DNA of 51,308 bases from Enterococcus sp. PF1-24 (GCF_029893325.1 NZ_JARXWL010000022.1:1-51308), one strand, 5' to 3'; numbered from the stretch's first letter, positions 39,595 to 50,253 are shown. A program made the numbers and translations. Notes: a model not told the origin generated them from the letters alone.

Positions 39595-39705
39595 TATATG
39601 TCCTCCTAGTTCATTAGTTTCTAGCTGAAGGAAATTTTCCTAGCAGCCTTCTACTAGATGTGAGAATGGTGCTGAGGTAAAACCTCAACACACACTTCTT
39701 ATATC
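39595..39705 (-). other. secY-adk intergenic hairpins
   Basis: The gap holds GTTGAGGT-ttt-ACCTCAGC (about 39671-39690) and a CTAGGAAAATTTCC-containing palindrome (about 39630-39650). Neither is followed by a T run, so they look like processing or pausing structures rather than terminators. Confidence 0.35.
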
Positions 39706-41001
39706 TTAATGCATAAAGCCATTATATTTACGTTTCAATAATAGTCCTTCTAATTGTTTAGAAGTATCCAAAGCAACACTGACTAAGATTAGTAAACTTG
39801 TTCCTCCAAGACCGATCGCTTGTGGTAAGTTCCATGTATTTTGCGCAATAATTGGCAATAAAGCAATTATGCCTAAATACGCAGCCCCAACAACACTCAT
39901 ACGGGTTAAAAGACCTGAAACAAAATCTTCAGTAGGTTTACCTGGACGAACACTCGGAATATAACTTCCTTGCTTTTGTAAATTTTCAGCCATTTTTTCA
40001 GGATTAACTTGAATAAAGGCATAGAAGAATGTGAAGACAACAATTAACACCGTATAAAGGATTGCTCCTGGTGTTGTATTGTAGCTAAACAGTTCCATCA
40101 TGACTTTATACCAGCCTGCACCTTCAAATTGAGTGCCAAAAGCTCTCAAAATGGTACTTGGCAAGGTAATCAAAGAACCTGCAAAAATTACTGGAATTAC
40201 GCCAGCAGCGTTGACTTTTAATGGTAAGTAACTACTTTGTGGTGCACCAGTTACGCGTTTTGTGTATTGAATCGGAATTTTGCGTTCTGCTTGTTCGAAG
40301 AAAGTTACTGCTGTTACAATAATTAAAATTGCAACAAGTAACACAGCTACAAAGACCGCAGATTTACCAATTCTTGATGGGTCAACGTTAATGAAGTAAT
40401 CATCAACGATTTCTTTCACAGCACCCGGTACTCGTGAAACAATCCCTGCAAAAATCAGCATAGACACGCCATTACCAATTCCTTTTTCAGTAATCTGCTC
40501 ACCTAACCATGTCACAAACATTGAACCGGCTGTTAAAATAACACCAATTACAAGGTAAGTTTTGAAATCAGTTTGGTCAGTTACATTGAAAGTTGACAAG
40601 CTGTTAAAGCCTGCTGTCAACGCCATTGACTGACCCATACCAATAACTAAAGCGATATAGCGGTTAGCTTGATTCAATTTACGACGACCAACTTCACCTT
40701 GTTTGGACCATTCCACAAATTTGGGAACGATATCCATTTGTAAAAGTTGAACGATAATTGAAGCTGTGATGTATGGTGAAACCCCCATTGAGAAAATGGA
40801 ATAGTTTTCAATTGCACCACCACTAACCATACCTAACATGTTTAGAAAAGGTAGATCACTAAGTTCTTGCAATTTACTCGCATCAACGCCTGGCACGGTA
40901 ATATGTGCCCCAATTCGAAAGACGATCAGAATGAATAAAGTGAAAAATATTCGTGATCTAATTTCTTTGTCTTTGAAGGCGTCTTTTAAAAGTTTGAACA
41001 T
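39706..41001 (-). CDS. secY: preprotein translocase subunit SecY
   Basis: The 431-residue channel-forming subunit has ten transmembrane helices. Conserved stretches are RIFFTLFILIVFRIGAHITVPGV (helix 1), plug region GGAIENYSIFSMGVSPYITASI (about 58-79), and cytoplasmic loop FFEQAERKIPIQYTKR (about 233-248), which binds SecA and the ribosome. Its ATG overlaps the rplO stop by one base (TAATG), so the two genes are translationally coupled. Confidence 0.98.
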   Translation of the reverse strand: MFKLLKDAFKDKEIRSRIFFTLFILIVFRIGAHITVPGVDASKLQELSDLPFLNMLGMVSGGAIENYSIFSMGVSPYITASIIVQLLQMDIVPKFVEWSKQGEVGRRKLNQANRYIALVIGMGQSMALTAGFNSLSTFNVTDQTDFKTYLVIGVILTAGSMFVTWLGEQITEKGIGNGVSMLIFAGIVSRVPGAVKEIVDDYFINVDPSRIGKSAVFVAVLLVAILIIVTAVTFFEQAERKIPIQYTKRVTGAPQSSYLPLKVNAAGVIPVIFAGSLITLPSTILRAFGTQFEGAGWYKVMMELFSYNTTPGAILYTVLIVVFTFFYAFIQVNPEKMAENLQKQGSYIPSVRPGKPTEDFVSGLLTRMSVVGAAYLGIIALLPIIAQNTWNLPQAIGLGGTSLLILVSVALDTSKQLEGLLLKRKYNGFMH

Positions 41002-41441
41002 TAGATCACCTCAACTGATCCACCAGCGGCTTCGATAGCTGTTTTAGCAGCTCCTGAAAATTTAGCAGCTTTAACAGTTAATTTTTTAGTTAATTCGCCG
41101 TTAGCTAAAACTTTAATTCCAGCTTTTTCATTTTTCACGATTCCAGCTTCAACTAAAGCAACTGGTGTTACTTCTGCTCCATCTTCAAAGCGGTTTAATA
41201 CATCTAAGTTGATAACAGCATATTCTTTACGATTTACGTTAGTAAAGCCACGTTTTGGTAAACGACGGAATAAAGGAGTTTGTCCCCCTTCAAAACCTAA
41301 ACGTACACCACCACCTGAACGAGAATTTTGTCCTTTTTGACCACGACCAGATGTTTTACCGTTACCTGATGAAGTACCACGACCAACACGGTTACGTACT
41401 TTGCGAGAGCCTTCTGCAGGTTTTAATTCATGAAGTTTCAT
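41001..41441 (-). CDS. rplO: 50S ribosomal protein L15
   Basis: The 146-residue assembly protein has a glycine/arginine-rich N-terminal extension ([20 protein letters not shown]) and the conserved [17 protein letters not shown] segment. Its stop overlaps the secY start by one base. It lies 35 bp after rpmD. GGAGGTGCCAAGTA precedes the ATG. Confidence 0.98.
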   Translation of the reverse strand: MKLHELKPAEGSRKVRNRVGRGTSSGNGKTSGRGQKGQNSRSGGGVRLGFEGGQTPLFRRLPKRGFTNVNRKEYAVINLDVLNRFEDGAEVTPVALVEAGIVKNEKAGIKVLANGELTKKLTVKAAKFSGAAKTAIEAAGGSVEVI

Positions 41442-41476
41442 TACTTGGCACCTCCTTAATCAATCTAAATCAGAAA

Positions 41477-41656
41477 TTAGACTTCCTCTACGTCAACTAA
41501 ATGTGAAACAGTGTTAATCATGCCTGTAATAGCAGGATTGACAGTTTTAACAACAGAGCTGTTAACTTTGCCTAAACCTAAAGTTTTCACTGTGTCACGT
41601 TGGTTTTGAGGACGACCAATAACACTGCGTTTTAAAGTAATTTTTACTTCAGCCAT
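41477..41656 (-). CDS. rpmD: 50S ribosomal protein L30
   Basis: The 59-residue protein is found by translating the gap between rpsE and rplO. The start [20 protein letters not shown] and the [10 protein letters not shown] core identify L30. AAGGAGGACAATAAATA precedes the ATG at 41656, 15 bp after rpsE. It is full length for the short bacterial form. Confidence 0.97.
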   Translation of the reverse strand: MAEVKITLKRSVIGRPQNQRDTVKTLGLGKVNSSVVKTVNPAITGMINTVSHLVDVEEV

Positions 41657-41671
41657 TATTTATTGTCCTCC

Positions 41672-42172
41672 TTAACCGATTAATTCTTCTACTGATTTGC
41701 CACGCAATTGCGCAACTTCTTCAGCACGTTTTAATTGTTTTAACCCTTCAACAGTTGCGCGAACAACGTTGATTGGTGTATTTGAACCTAAAGATTTAGA
41801 TGTGATATCTGCTATCCCAGCTAATTCCAATACGGCACGAACTGGTCCACCAGCAGCAACCCCAGAACCTTCTACAGCAGGTTTCATTAGGATACGTCCG
41901 CCACCGAATACACCGATAACTTCGTGAGGGATTGAAGAACCGACCATTGGTACTTCAATTAAGTTTTTCTTCGCATCTTCAATTGCTTTACGGATTGCTT
42001 CAGGTACTTCTTGTGCTTTACCAGTACCAAATCCTACGTGTCCGTTTTTATCACCTACGACAACTAAAGCTGCGAAACGTAAACGACGTCCACCTTTAAC
42101 AACTTTTGTTACGCGGTTAATTGAAACAACGCGGTCTTCTAGTTCCATGTATTTTGGATCAATATAAACCAT
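41672..42172 (-). CDS. rpsE: 30S ribosomal protein S5
   Basis: The 166-residue protein helps the mRNA entry helicase and decoding fidelity. The N-terminal dsRBD-like domain with [22 protein letters not shown] is followed by [20 protein letters not shown] and the [10 protein letters not shown] core. GGAGGAACACCATTC precedes the ATG. It sits between rplR and rpmD in spc order. Confidence 0.98.
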   Translation of the reverse strand: MVYIDPKYMELEDRVVSINRVTKVVKGGRRLRFAALVVVGDKNGHVGFGTGKAQEVPEAIRKAIEDAKKNLIEVPMVGSSIPHEVIGVFGGGRILMKPAVEGSGVAAGGPVRAVLELAGIADITSKSLGSNTPINVVRATVEGLKQLKRAEEVAQLRGKSVEELIG

Positions 42173-42192
42173 GAATGGTGTTCCTCCTTCTC

Positions 42193-42549
42193 CTAAAATT
42201 CTAGTCCATTTTCGCGAGCTGCTGTTGCTAATGCTGCTACACGGCCATGGTAAAGGTATCCACCACGGTCAAAGACTACTTCTTTAATACCTTTTTCAGC
42301 AGCACGTTTTGCTACTAATTCACCGACAGCTGCTGCTTGTTCAGTTTTTGTTCCACCTGAAATTTCTTTATCCATGGCAGAGGCACTTGCAAGCGTCACA
42401 CCCGCTACGTCATCAATTATTTGTGCGTAGATGTTTTTATTAGAACGGAAAACGTTCAAGCGTGGGCACTCAGCAGTACCAGAGATTTTGTTACGTACAC
42501 GACGGTGGCGCTTTTGGCGTGTTTTATTTTTATCTGGTTTTGTAATCAC
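42193..42549 (-). CDS. rplR: 50S ribosomal protein L18
   Basis: The 118-residue protein binds 5S rRNA together with L5 and L25. [23 protein letters not shown] and the [16 protein letters not shown]-terminal region are diagnostic. A GTG at 42558 opens the frame, but the GTG at 42549, five bases after GAGGTGA, gives the conserved (M)[14 protein letters not shown] start. Confidence 0.97.
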   Translation of the reverse strand: MITKPDKNKTRQKRHRRVRNKISGTAECPRLNVFRSNKNIYAQIIDDVAGVTLASASAMDKEISGGTKTEQAAAVGELVAKRAAEKGIKEVVFDRGGYLYHGRVAALATAARENGLEF

Positions 42550-42607
42550 AATTGTCACCTCTTTATTTAAGCTAGCCTAAGCCGCTGATAATAGTTGTTG
42601 CCAACTA

Positions 42608-43144
42608 TTATTTACCAGTTTTACCTTCTTTACGACGTACGAATTCGCCAACATAACGAATACCTTTGCCTTTGTAAGGTTCTGGAGGACGAACGCCACG
42701 AATATTTGCAGCTAATTCGCCAACATCTTCTTTGTTGATGCCTTTAACGATTACTTGTGTGTTAGCAGGCACTTCAACAACCACACCAGCTGGTGGTGTA
42801 ATTTCTACAGGATGAGAATAACCAACGTTCAATACAAGTTTTGTTCCTTGTAATTGTGCACGGTACCCAACCCCGATTAATTCTAAAGCTTTTTGGAAAC
42901 CTTCACTGACACCAACAACCATGTTGTTGAAGTTCGCGCGAGTTGTTCCATGAATTGTTTTCATTTCTTTGCTGTCATCTGGACGAGTGAAAGTAACTTC
43001 GTTTCCTTCAATGCTCATTTTGATATCAGCAGAAATTTCACGAGTTAATTCGCCTTTAGGTCCTTTAACAGTGACTTGATTACCTTTTTGAGTTACTTCA
43101 ACTCCTGCAGGTAATACAACAATTTTATTACCAATACGACTCAC
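42608..43144 (-). CDS. rplF: 50S ribosomal protein L6
   Basis: The 178-residue protein has two repeated domains and binds near the sarcin-ricin loop. [28 protein letters not shown] and the C-terminal [16 protein letters not shown] motif are diagnostic. The start is GTG (43142-43144) after AGGAGGTGCCATCAA. Confidence 0.98.
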   Translation of the reverse strand: MSRIGNKIVVLPAGVEVTQKGNQVTVKGPKGELTREISADIKMSIEGNEVTFTRPDDSKEMKTIHGTTRANFNNMVVGVSEGFQKALELIGVGYRAQLQGTKLVLNVGYSHPVEITPPAGVVVEVPANTQVIVKGINKEDVGELAANIRGVRPPEPYKGKGIRYVGEFVRRKEGKTGK

Positions 43145-43175
43145 TTGATGGCACCTCCTTGTTTATTAATTTAAA

Positions 43176-43574
43176 TTACCATACGTAAGCTAATACTTCG
43201 CCGCCGACGTTTTTTGCTCTTGCTTCTTTATCAGTGACTACACCTTCAGAAGTAGAGATGATTGCAATACCTAAACCGTTCAATACTTTTGGTACTTCAT
43301 CAGCTTTTACATAGGCACGCAAACCTGGTTTAGAGATACGTTTCAAGTTTGTAATTACGCGTTCGTCATTTCTACCATATTTAAGGAAAACGCGGATCAC
43401 ACCTTGTTTGTCATCTTCGATATATTCTACATCACGGATGAAACCTTCATTTTTCAAGATTTCAGCGATGTCACGTTTGATTTTTGATGCAGGCACTTCT
43501 AAAGATTCGTGCTTAACCATGTTAGCGTTACGAATACGTGTTAGAAAATCTGCAATTGGATCTGTCATGACCAT
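43176..43574 (-). CDS. rpsH: 30S ribosomal protein S8
   Basis: The 132-residue primary 16S rRNA-binding protein begins [19 protein letters not shown] and has the C-terminal [13 protein letters not shown] stretch. The ATG at 43574 lies ten bases after GGAGG; seven open codons upstream are discounted. A hairpin precedes it in the 95-bp gap after rpsN. In E. coli S8 represses the spc operon by binding its mRNA; whether that happens here is unknown. Confidence 0.98.
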   Translation of the reverse strand: MVMTDPIADFLTRIRNANMVKHESLEVPASKIKRDIAEILKNEGFIRDVEYIEDDKQGVIRVFLKYGRNDERVITNLKRISKPGLRAYVKADEVPKVLNGLGIAIISTSEGVVTDKEARAKNVGGEVLAYVW

Positions 43575-43602
43575 TGAGTGATTTACCTCCTTCACTTTGT
43601 TA

Positions 43603-43639
43603 TGCCTAGGTTACTGCCATTGTGCGGTTGCACTAGGCA
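43603..43639 (-). promoter_or_regulatory. hairpin in the rpsN-rpsH gap
   Basis: TGCCTAG (43633-43639 complement) pairs with CTAGGCA (43603-43609 complement), enclosing a small TGC-aacc-GCA stem. There is no T run. It stands about 15 nt before the rpsH ribosome site. Confidence 0.45.
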
Positions 43640-43669
43640 GAATAAGCATTCCTTGCAAGTTTCTTATTT

Positions 43670-43855
43670 TTACCAGCTAGCTTTCTTCACGCCGGGAATT
43701 TGTCCTTTATAGGCAAGTTCGCGGAAGCAAATACGGCAAAGATGAAATTTACGATAAACTGAATGTGGACGTCCGCAACGTTCGCAACGAGTGTATTCTT
43801 GCGTTGAGAATTTTGCAGGGCGTTTGTTTTTAGCAATCATTGATTTTTTAGCCAT
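43670..43855 (-). CDS. rpsN: 30S ribosomal protein S14, zinc-binding type
   Basis: The 61-residue short form has two CxxC pairs (Cys24/Cys27 and Cys40/Cys43), that is, the zinc-binding C+ type often called rpsZ or rpsN1. Many Firmicutes also carry a zinc-free paralogue elsewhere for zinc starvation; none is in this window. It is 18 bp after rplE. Confidence 0.97.
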   Translation of the reverse strand: MAKKSMIAKNKRPAKFSTQEYTRCERCGRPHSVYRKFHLCRICFRELAYKGQIPGVKKASW

Positions 43856-43873
43856 GTAGTTCGCCTCCTTTAA

Positions 43874-44413
43874 TTATTTTTGGAATGGCATGCCTAATTG
43901 TGTCAACAACTCACGAGACTCTTCGTCTGTGTTAGCTGTTGTAACAATAACGATGTCCATACCACGTACTTTATCTACTAAATCATAATCAACTTCTGGG
44001 AAAATTAATTGTTCTTTAATACCTAAAGTATAGTTTCCACGACCATCAAAGGCTTTTTTACTAACTCCATGGAAGTCACGTACACGAGGTAAAGAAACTG
44101 ATACTAATTTATCTAAAAATTCGTACATTCTTTCTCCACGTAAAGTAACTTTAGCGCCGATTGGCATTCCTTCACGTAAGCGGAATCCTGCGATTGATTT
44201 TTTAGCTTTGGTAATTAATGGTTTTTGACCAGTAATTAATGCTAACTCTTCCACAGCTTTATCTAAATTTTTAGCGTTTGACACCGCATCACCAACCCCC
44301 ATGTTGATGACAATCTTATCAACTTTAGGTGTTTGCATTACTGAACTATAATTAAATTTTTCCATCAATGATGGTGTTACTTCTTTAAGATATTTTTCTT
44401 TTAGGCGGTTCAT
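43874..44413 (-). CDS. rplE: 50S ribosomal protein L5
   Basis: The 179-residue protein binds 5S rRNA and the P-site t[24 protein letters not shown] (about 30-50), [19 protein letters not shown] and the [17 protein letters not shown]-terminus are diagnostic. GGAGGGGCCTAAAGA precedes the ATG. It follows rplX by 25 bp. Confidence 0.98.
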   Translation of the reverse strand: MNRLKEKYLKEVTPSLMEKFNYSSVMQTPKVDKIVINMGVGDAVSNAKNLDKAVEELALITGQKPLITKAKKSIAGFRLREGMPIGAKVTLRGERMYEFLDKLVSVSLPRVRDFHGVSKKAFDGRGNYTLGIKEQLIFPEVDYDLVDKVRGMDIVIVTTANTDEESRELLTQLGMPFQK

Positions 44414-44438
44414 TCTTTAGGCCCCTCCTTCCTTACTT

Positions 44439-44747
44439 TTATTTATCTAAAACTTCACCGGTTTTTTTAGAAAAACGGACTTTTTTGCCGTCTGCTTCTT
44501 TGTAGCCAACTCTGCCAGCGACACCATTTGCATCTAAGACCATCACGTTTGACGCTTGTAATGGCGCTTCTTTTTCAACGATTCCGCCTTGAGGAGCAGC
44601 TTGAGAAGGTTTTTGGTGTTTTTTAATCATATTGACACCTTCAACCACGACTTTATTTTGTTTAGGAAAGACTTCTAAAACGATGCCTTCTTTATTTTTG
44701 TCTTTACCAGTGATAACTTTTACCTTATCGCCTTTTTTAACAAACAT
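44439..44747 (-). CDS. rplX: 50S ribosomal protein L24
   Basis: The 102-residue assembly-initiator protein has a KOW motif ([17 protein letters not shown] at about 5-21) and the conserved [13 protein letters not shown]. The remainder is typical. GGAGGTGCGAACAAAGC precedes the ATG. It lies 36 bp after rplN. Confidence 0.98.
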   Translation of the reverse strand: MFVKKGDKVKVITGKDKNKEGIVLEVFPKQNKVVVEGVNMIKKHQKPSQAAPQGGIVEKEAPLQASNVMVLDANGVAGRVGYKEADGKKVRFSKKTGEVLDK

Positions 44748-44783
44748 GCTTTGTTCGCACCTCCTTTAAGTAAATGCTTCCGA

Positions 44784-45152
44784 TTATAAAACTTCTGGTG
44801 CTAGTGAAACGATTTTCATGAAGTTGCCTTCACGTAATTCGCGAGCTACTGGGCCAAAGATACGAGTACCACGAGGGCTCTTGTCGTCACGAATAATTAC
44901 GGCAGCATTTTCGTCAAATTTGATGTAAGAACCGTCGGCACGACGCGCTCCAGTTTTTGTACGAACGATTACTGCTTTTACAACTTCACCTTTTTTGACA
45001 ACACCACCTGGCGTTGCTTGTTTAACGGTAGCAACAATAATGTCACCGATATTGGCAGTTTTGCGACCAGATCCGCCTAAGACTTTAATTGTTAAAATCT
45101 CTTTAGCGCCTGAGTTGTCTGCAACTTTTAAACGGCTTTCTGTTTGGATCAC
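44784..45152 (-). CDS. rplN: 50S ribosomal protein L14
   Basis: The 122-residue protein forms intersubunit bridge B8. [18 protein letters not shown] and the [14 protein letters not shown] stretch are diagnostic. The start is GTG (45150-45152) after AAAGGAGGATACAACT, the strongest ribosome site in this part of the cluster. Confidence 0.98.
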   Translation of the reverse strand: MIQTESRLKVADNSGAKEILTIKVLGGSGRKTANIGDIIVATVKQATPGGVVKKGEVVKAVIVRTKTGARRADGSYIKFDENAAVIIRDDKSPRGTRIFGPVARELREGNFMKIVSLAPEVL

Positions 45153-45208
45153 AGTTGTATCCTCCTTTCAGATTTTGGCTTCAATCTATATAGGAAAATC
45201 TCGTGTTA

Positions 45209-45475
45209 TTAGATAATAACTGCTTCTTCGACTACTTCAAGTAAACGGAAACGTTTGGTAGCTGATAATGGACGAGTTTCCATAATTTTCACGATGTCGC
45301 CAACTTTAGCTGTGTTGTTTTCATCATGAGCTTTGTATTTTTTAGAATAGTTCATGCGTTTGCCGTAGATTGGGTGGTTTTTCTTAGTTTCGACAGAAAC
45401 AGTAATTGTTTTGTCCATTTTGTCAGATACCACACGACCTTGGTAAACTTTGCGTTGATTTCTTTCTTCAGTCAT
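45209..45475 (-). CDS. rpsQ: 30S ribosomal protein S17
   Basis: The 88-residue OB-fold protein is one of the primary 16S-binding proteins. [19 protein letters not shown] (about 8-26), [12 protein letters not shown] and the [14 protein letters not shown] region are typical. GGAGGCCATTACGCGT precedes the ATG. It is 24 bp after rpmC. Confidence 0.98.
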   Translation of the reverse strand: MTEERNQRKVYQGRVVSDKMDKTITVSVETKKNHPIYGKRMNYSKKYKAHDENNTAKVGDIVKIMETRPLSATKRFRLLEVVEEAVII

Positions 45476-45499
45476 ACGCGTAATGGCCTCCTTCCACTA

Positions 45500-45688
45500 T
45501 TAGTTAGCTTGTTCACGCAATACTGTTTTGATGCGTGCAATCGATTTACGTACTTCTTTAATACGTGCAGTGTTTTCTAATTGACCTGTTGCTAATTGGA
45601 ATCTAAGATTAAACAATTCTTCTTTCAATTGTTTTTCTTGATCAAGCATTTCGGCAGTGGTTAATTCTCTGATTTCTTTAACCTTCAT
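45500..45688 (-). CDS. rpmC: 50S ribosomal protein L29
   Basis: The 62-residue helical hairpin protein sits at the tunnel exit and helps dock SRP and trigger factor. [18 protein letters not shown] is diagnostic. The ATG at 45688 overlaps the rplP stop region by 11 nt and uses GGTGGTGA inside rplP; eight upstream open codons belong to that overlap. Confidence 0.97.
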   Translation of the reverse strand: MKVKEIRELTTAEMLDQEKQLKEELFNLRFQLATGQLENTARIKEVRKSIARIKTVLREQAN

Positions 45689-46112
45689 TCGATTCACCAC
45701 CCATTTCCTCACGTTTTACGATCTTAGTTTTCATTGGTAATTTGTGAGAAGCAAGTCTTAATGCTTCGCGAGCTACTTCTTCTGGTACGCCAGCAATTTC
45801 AAACATGATTTTTTCACGTTTAACTGGTGCTACCCAACCTTCAGGAGCCCCTTTACCTTTACCCATACGTACGCCAATGGCTTTTGATGTATATGATTTA
45901 TGAGGGAAAATTTTAATCCATACTTTCCCACCACGTTTCATGTAACGAGTCATTGCAATACGGGCTGCTTCAATTTGACGGTTAGTAATCCAATGAGATT
46001 CAACAGCTTTTAAGCCATATTCTCCAAAAGATACTTCCTTGCCACCTTTAGCTTCTCCACGCATTTTTCCGCGGAATTCACGACGGTGTTTTACACGTTT
46101 AGGTACTAACAT
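45678..46112 (-). CDS. rplP: 50S ribosomal protein L16
   Basis: The 144-residue protein organises the A-site tRNA elbow contact. [19 protein letters not shown], the [21 protein letters not shown] core and [16 protein letters not shown] are diagnostic. GGAGGGAATTAATC precedes the ATG, two bases after the rpsC stop, and the 3' end overlaps rpmC. Confidence 0.98.
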   Translation of the reverse strand: MLVPKRVKHRREFRGKMRGEAKGGKEVSFGEYGLKAVESHWITNRQIEAARIAMTRYMKRGGKVWIKIFPHKSYTSKAIGVRMGKGKGAPEGWVAPVKREKIMFEIAGVPEEVAREALRLASHKLPMKTKIVKREEMGGESNEG

Positions 46113-46114
46113 GA

Positions 46115-46771
46115 TTAATTCCCTCCTTTCTCAGTGTTCTTTTTAGCTGGAAGGATCTCGCCTCTGTAGATCCACACTTTAACTCCTAATTTTCCGTATG
46201 TTGTATCTGCTTCTTCCCAAGCATAATCAATATCTGCACGTAAAGTATGCAATGGCACAGTGCCTTCTGAATACCCTTCGCTACGAGCGATATCCGCGCC
46301 GTTCAAACGACCAGATACTTGAGTTTTAATACCTTTAGCTCCTGAACGCATTGTGCGTTGGATAGCTTGTTTTTGTGCACGACGGAAAGCGACACGGTTT
46401 TCTAGTTGACGAGCAATTCCTTCGCCGACTAATTTTGCATCTAAATCAGGTTTTTTAATCTCAATAATGTTAATGTGGACTTTTTTACCTGTTAGTTTAT
46501 TTAATTCTTTTCTTAGGTTTTCGACTTCAGATCCGCCTTTACCAATAACCATTCCTGGTTTAGCTGTGTGGATTGAAACATTAACACGATTTGCAGCGCG
46601 CTCAATTTCAATAGTAGACACAGCAGCGTCAGCAAGTTTAGTTGCGATAAACTTACGGATTCTTAAATCTTCGTGTAAGTATTCAGCATACTCTTTTTCA
46701 GCATACCATTTTGCATCCCAGTCGCGGATGATGCCTACACGCATTCCAATTGGATGTACTTTTTGACCCAC
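46115..46771 (-). CDS. rpsC: 30S ribosomal protein S3
   Basis: The 218-residue head protein lines the mRNA entry channel. [18 protein letters not shown], the KH-domain [15 protein letters not shown] (about 72-86) and the C-terminal [10 protein letters not shown] are diagnostic. The start is GTG (46769-46771) after GGAGGGACAATCA. Confidence 0.98.
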   Translation of the reverse strand: MGQKVHPIGMRVGIIRDWDAKWYAEKEYAEYLHEDLRIRKFIATKLADAAVSTIEIERAANRVNVSIHTAKPGMVIGKGGSEVENLRKELNKLTGKKVHINIIEIKKPDLDAKLVGEGIARQLENRVAFRRAQKQAIQRTMRSGAKGIKTQVSGRLNGADIARSEGYSEGTVPLHTLRADIDYAWEEADTTYGKLGVKVWIYRGEILPAKKNTEKGGN

Positions 46772-46784
46772 TGATTGTCCCTCC

Positions 46785-47132
46785 TTATTTTTCTGATACG
46801 ACTACAGTAATATGACTAGTGCGTTTCATGATTGGTGAAGCTGAACCTTTCGCACGAGGACGGAAACGTTTCATTGTTGGTCCTTCATTTACGTAAGCTT
46901 CACTTACAACTAAGTTTTCAACATCTAAGTCGAAATTATTTTCTGCGTTAGCAACTGCTGACATTAATACTTTTTCAATTAAGCCTGCAGCTTTGTTTGG
47001 CGTGAATTTCAAAATTGAAATTGCATCCGCCACGCTTTTCCCTCTGATAAGGTCGATTACTAAACGTGCTTTACGAGGTGAAGTGCGAACTGTTTTAGCA
47101 ATTGCTTTCGCTGATGTGATTTGTTCTGCCAT
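46785..47132 (-). CDS. rplV: 50S ribosomal protein L22
   Basis: The 115-residue protein has a long beta-hairpin lining the exit tunnel. [20 protein letters not shown] and the hairpin region [18 protein letters not shown] (about 88-105), where macrolide-resistance changes map in other species, are intact and wild-type looking. GGGAGGATAAATTTCCA precedes the ATG. Confidence 0.98.
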   Translation of the reverse strand: MAEQITSAKAIAKTVRTSPRKARLVIDLIRGKSVADAISILKFTPNKAAGLIEKVLMSAVANAENNFDLDVENLVVSEAYVNEGPTMKRFRPRAKGSASPIMKRTSHITVVVSEK

Positions 47133-47155
47133 TGGAAATTTATCCTCCCCTCAAA

Positions 47156-47434
47156 TTAACGTCTAGTTTTCTTATCATCGGCGGCATGCCCACGATAAGT
47201 TCTAGTTGGTGCAAATTCACCTAATTTATGTCCTACCATGTCTTCTTGAATGTAAACTGGTACATGTTTGCGGCCATCATAAACTGCGATAGTGTAACCT
47301 ACGAAGTTCGGGAAAATTGTTGAGCGACGAGACCAAGTTTTGATAACTTTTTTCTTCTCAGAACCTGCTTGTGCTTCAACTTTTTTCATCAAATGATCAT
47401 CACAAAATGGACCTTTTTTTAAACTACGACCCAT
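47156..47434 (-). CDS. rpsS: 30S ribosomal protein S19
   Basis: The 92-residue head protein begins [18 protein letters not shown] and contains the conserved [27 protein letters not shown] precedes the ATG. It is 42 bp after rplB. Confidence 0.98.
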   Translation of the reverse strand: MGRSLKKGPFCDDHLMKKVEAQAGSEKKKVIKTWSRRSTIFPNFVGYTIAVYDGRKHVPVYIQEDMVGHKLGEFAPTRTYRGHAADDKKTRR

Positions 47435-47476
47435 GGTGAACCTCCTCTCAAAATTTGCGACACACGGTCTAAAAGA

Positions 47477-48307
47477 TTATTTATTTTTACGACGAACAAT
47501 AAGTTTGTCTGATTTAGCTTTTTTGTTACGAGTTTTGTAACCAATAGCTGGTTGGCCCCAAGGTGAAACTGGCGCTTTACGTCCGATTGGTGCTTTACCT
47601 TCACCACCACCGTGTGGGTGATCGTTAGGGTTCATTACGCTACCACGAACAGTTGGGCGTTTACGCATCCAACGAGAACGACCGGCTTTACCAATGTTGA
47701 TTAATTCGTGTTGTTCGTTACCAACAGCACCGATTGTAGCACGGCAAGTTGCTAAGATCATACGAACTTCACCAGAGTTTAAGCGGATTAATACGTATTT
47801 GCCTTCTTTACCAAGCAATTGAGCGCTTGTTCCAGCCGAACGAATTAATTGTCCACCTTTACCAGGTTTCATTTCAATGTTGTGAATCACAGTACCTACT
47901 GGGATATTTGCTAATGGAAGTGCGTTACCAACTTTAATATCGGCTTCTGGGCCAGATACAACAGTCATACCTACTTCTAATCCTTTTGGTGCTAAGATGT
48001 ATGTTTTAATCCCATCTTCGTAATGCAACAAAGCAATGTTTGCAGAACGGTTTGGATCATATTCAATCGTTTTAACATGTGCGACAACGTTATCTTTGTT
48101 ACGTTTGAAGTCGATCACACGATATTGACGTTTGTGGCCGCCACCTTGATGACGAACTGTAATACGTCCGTTATTGTTACGACCGGCGTTGTTTTTCAAA
48201 GGTTGTAACAATGTTTTCTCAGGTGTTGAAGTTGTAATTTCAGCAAAGTCTGAGCTTGTCATGTTACGACGACCATTTGTGGTAGGTTTGTACTTTTTAA
48301 TCGCCAC
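47477..48307 (-). CDS. rplB: 50S ribosomal protein L2
   Basis: The 276-residue protein is needed for subunit joining and peptidyl transfer. [20 protein letters not shown], the RNA-binding core with [13 protein letters not shown], and the conserved histidine segment [13 protein letters not shown] (about 226-238) are present. The start is GTG (48305-48307) after GGAGGGAATAGAC. Confidence 0.98.
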   Translation of the reverse strand: MAIKKYKPTTNGRRNMTSSDFAEITTSTPEKTLLQPLKNNAGRNNNGRITVRHQGGGHKRQYRVIDFKRNKDNVVAHVKTIEYDPNRSANIALLHYEDGIKTYILAPKGLEVGMTVVSGPEADIKVGNALPLANIPVGTVIHNIEMKPGKGGQLIRSAGTSAQLLGKEGKYVLIRLNSGEVRMILATCRATIGAVGNEQHELINIGKAGRSRWMRKRPTVRGSVMNPNDHPHGGGEGKAPIGRKAPVSPWGQPAIGYKTRNKKAKSDKLIVRRKNK

Positions 48308-48346
48308 GTCTATTCCCTCCTAATTTTTTATTTTATCCTTCAACGC

Positions 48347-48634
48347 TTATTCAGCTTCGAAAATTTGAATTTCTTTTGAATCTTCAGTTAAGGTAACAAC
48401 CGCTTTGCGACGTTTTTTAGTGTAACCAGCGTATTTACCCATGCGTTTGAATTTAGGACGCACGTTGATGATATTTACGTTCTTCACTTTTACGTCGAAG
48501 GCTGCTTCAACTGCTTGTTTTACTAATGTCTTATTGGCATGTGTATCCACTTCGAAAGTGTATTTTTTTTCGTCCATAGCAAGCATTGATTTCTCAGTGA
48601 TTACTGGGCGTTTAATTACGTCTAATAAGTTCAT
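48347..48634 (-). CDS. rplW: 50S ribosomal protein L23
   Basis: The 95-residue tunnel-exit protein docks trigger factor and [23 protein letters not shown] and [17 protein letters not shown] are typical. Its ATG overlaps the rplD stop by one base (TAATG), giving translational coupling. Confidence 0.98.
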   Translation of the reverse strand: MNLLDVIKRPVITEKSMLAMDEKKYTFEVDTHANKTLVKQAVEAAFDVKVKNVNIINVRPKFKRMGKYAGYTKKRRKAVVTLTEDSKEIQIFEAE

Positions 48635-49257
48635 TATGCAAGCACCTCCTCAATTTGAGTAAGAGCAGTTTGTGTTGCTAACATTTTATCGCTTGATACA
48701 ACGTCAAGAACGCTGATATTATCAGAGAAAACTACTGATACTTTAGGTAAGTTGCGTGCTGCTAATGCTGCAAAGTCATTATCAGGTTCAACAACTACCA
48801 ATACTTTAGATTCAATTGATAAGTTAGCAAGAACTTGCTTGAATTCTTTTGTTTTTGGTGCTTCAAAGCTTAACGCTTCAACTGCTACCAAGTTATTTGA
48901 AGCAACTTTTTCTGATAATACAGATTTCATTGCTAAACGACGAACTTTTTTAGGAAGTTTGTAGCTGTATGAACGTGGTGTTGGTCCGAAGACAACGCCC
49001 CCTCCACGCCATTGTGGTGAACGAATAGAACCTTGACGCGCACGGCCAGTTCCTTTTTGACGCCATGGTTTGCGGCCACCGCCACGAACAGCGCTACGAT
49101 TTTTCACTGCGTGTGTTCCTTGTCTTAATGAAGCACGTTGCATAACGATTGCATCGTATACAACACTTTCATTTGGTTCAATTCCGAAGATTTCTTCGTT
49201 TAAAGTGATTTCGCCATTTTGGCTACCATCTTGTTTGAATAATGCTACATTCGGCAT
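48634..49257 (-). CDS. rplD: 50S ribosomal protein L4
   Basis: The 207-residue protein has an internal loop reaching into the exit tunnel ([19 protein letters not shown] at about 60-78, wild-type looking). L4 is the autogenous regulator of the S10 operon in E. coli; that control is not shown here. AGGAGGAACTAAGGA precedes the ATG. Confidence 0.98.
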   Translation of the reverse strand: MPNVALFKQDGSQNGEITLNEEIFGIEPNESVVYDAIVMQRASLRQGTHAVKNRSAVRGGGRKPWRQKGTGRARQGSIRSPQWRGGGVVFGPTPRSYSYKLPKKVRRLAMKSVLSEKVASNNLVAVEALSFEAPKTKEFKQVLANLSIESKVLVVVEPDNDFAALAARNLPKVSVVFSDNISVLDVVSSDKMLATQTALTQIEEVLA

Positions 49258-49287
49258 TCCTTAGTTCCTCCTTTCCTCTACATGTAA

Positions 49288-49917
49288 TTATTTAGCTTTA
49301 ACAGCTGATTTGATTGTAATTAATGATTTTTTAGCTCCAGGAACGTTACCTTTAATTAAGATTACGTTTCTTTCTGCATCAACGCGAACGATTTCCAAGT
49401 TTTGGATTGTTACGCGATCGCCACCCATACGGCCAGCAAGTTTTTTATTTTTGAAAACACGGTTAGGTGCAACTGGACCCATTGACCCAGGACGACGATG
49501 ATAACGAGAACCGTGAGCCATTGGTCCGCGGCTTTGGCCGTGACGTTTAATAACCCCTTGGAATCCTTTACCTTTTGAAGTCCCTGTAACATCAATAATG
49601 TCTCCTGCTTGGAAAACATCAACTGTAATTTCTTTTCCTACTTCATATTCTCCCAGCTCAACATTTCTGAATTCTCGAATGAAGCGCTTAGGAGCCGTGT
49701 TTGCTTTTGCAACATGACCTTTCGCAGGTTTGTTTGACAAAACTTCACGCATATCTTGGTAACCAACTTGAATAGCTTCGTAGCCATCAGTTTCAACAGT
49801 TTTCACTTGTAAAACTACGTTTGGAGTAGCTTCTACAACGGTAACTGGAATAAGTTCACCAGATTCAGTAAAGATTTGCGTCATCCCCACTTTTTTCCCT
49901 AAGATTCCTTTGGTCAT
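49288..49917 (-). CDS. rplC: 50S ribosomal protein L3
   Basis: The 209-residue protein nucleates 50S assembly and reaches the peptidyl transferase centre. [20 protein letters not shown] and the central loop [20 protein letters not shown] (about 121-140) are diagnostic. GGAGGTGTACTC precedes the ATG, 27 bp after rpsJ. Confidence 0.98.
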   Translation of the reverse strand: MTKGILGKKVGMTQIFTESGELIPVTVVEATPNVVLQVKTVETDGYEAIQVGYQDMREVLSNKPAKGHVAKANTAPKRFIREFRNVELGEYEVGKEITVDVFQAGDIIDVTGTSKGKGFQGVIKRHGQSRGPMAHGSRYHRRPGSMGPVAPNRVFKNKKLAGRMGGDRVTIQNLEIVRVDAERNVILIKGNVPGAKKSLITIKSAVKAK

Positions 49918-49944
49918 GAGTACACCTCCATCTTAATTTTTTTC

Positions 49945-50253
49945 TTATAGTTTGATTTCAATATTCACACCTGATGGTAAGTCAAGCTTCATTAAAGCAT
50001 CGACAGTCTTTGGTGTTGGGTTCACAATGTCGATAAGACGTTTGTGAGTACGCATTTCGAATTGTTCGCGTGAATCTTTGTATTTATGAGTCGCACGAAT
50101 AACTGTGTACAAACTGCGTTCAGTTGGTAATGGAATTGGACCAGATACACTAGCACCAGTTCTTTTTGCAGTTTCCACGATTTTATCCGCTGATTGATCT
50201 AAAATACGATGTTCATACGCTTTTAAACGGATACGAATTTTTTGTTTTGCCAT
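49945..50253 (-). CDS. rpsJ: 30S ribosomal protein S10
   Basis: The 102-residue protein is also the NusE antitermination factor. [20 protein letters not shown] and the loop [16 protein letters not shown] (about 41-56, site of tigecycline-resistance changes in other species) are present and unaltered in appearance. Twelve upstream open codons are discounted: the ATG at 50253 has GGAGGGAACAAG. It is the first gene of the S10-spc-alpha cluster. Confidence 0.98.
   Translation of the reverse strand: MAKQKIRIRLKAYEHRILDQSADKIVETAKRTGASVSGPIPLPTERSLYTVIRATHKYKDSREQFEMRTHKRLIDIVNPTPKTVDALMKLDLPSGVNIEIKL

Noticed and set aside
47419-47610. Minus-strand frame overlapping rplB in another phase
   Set aside because: It is a shadow of rplB and the rplB-rpsS gap, with no independent start signals.
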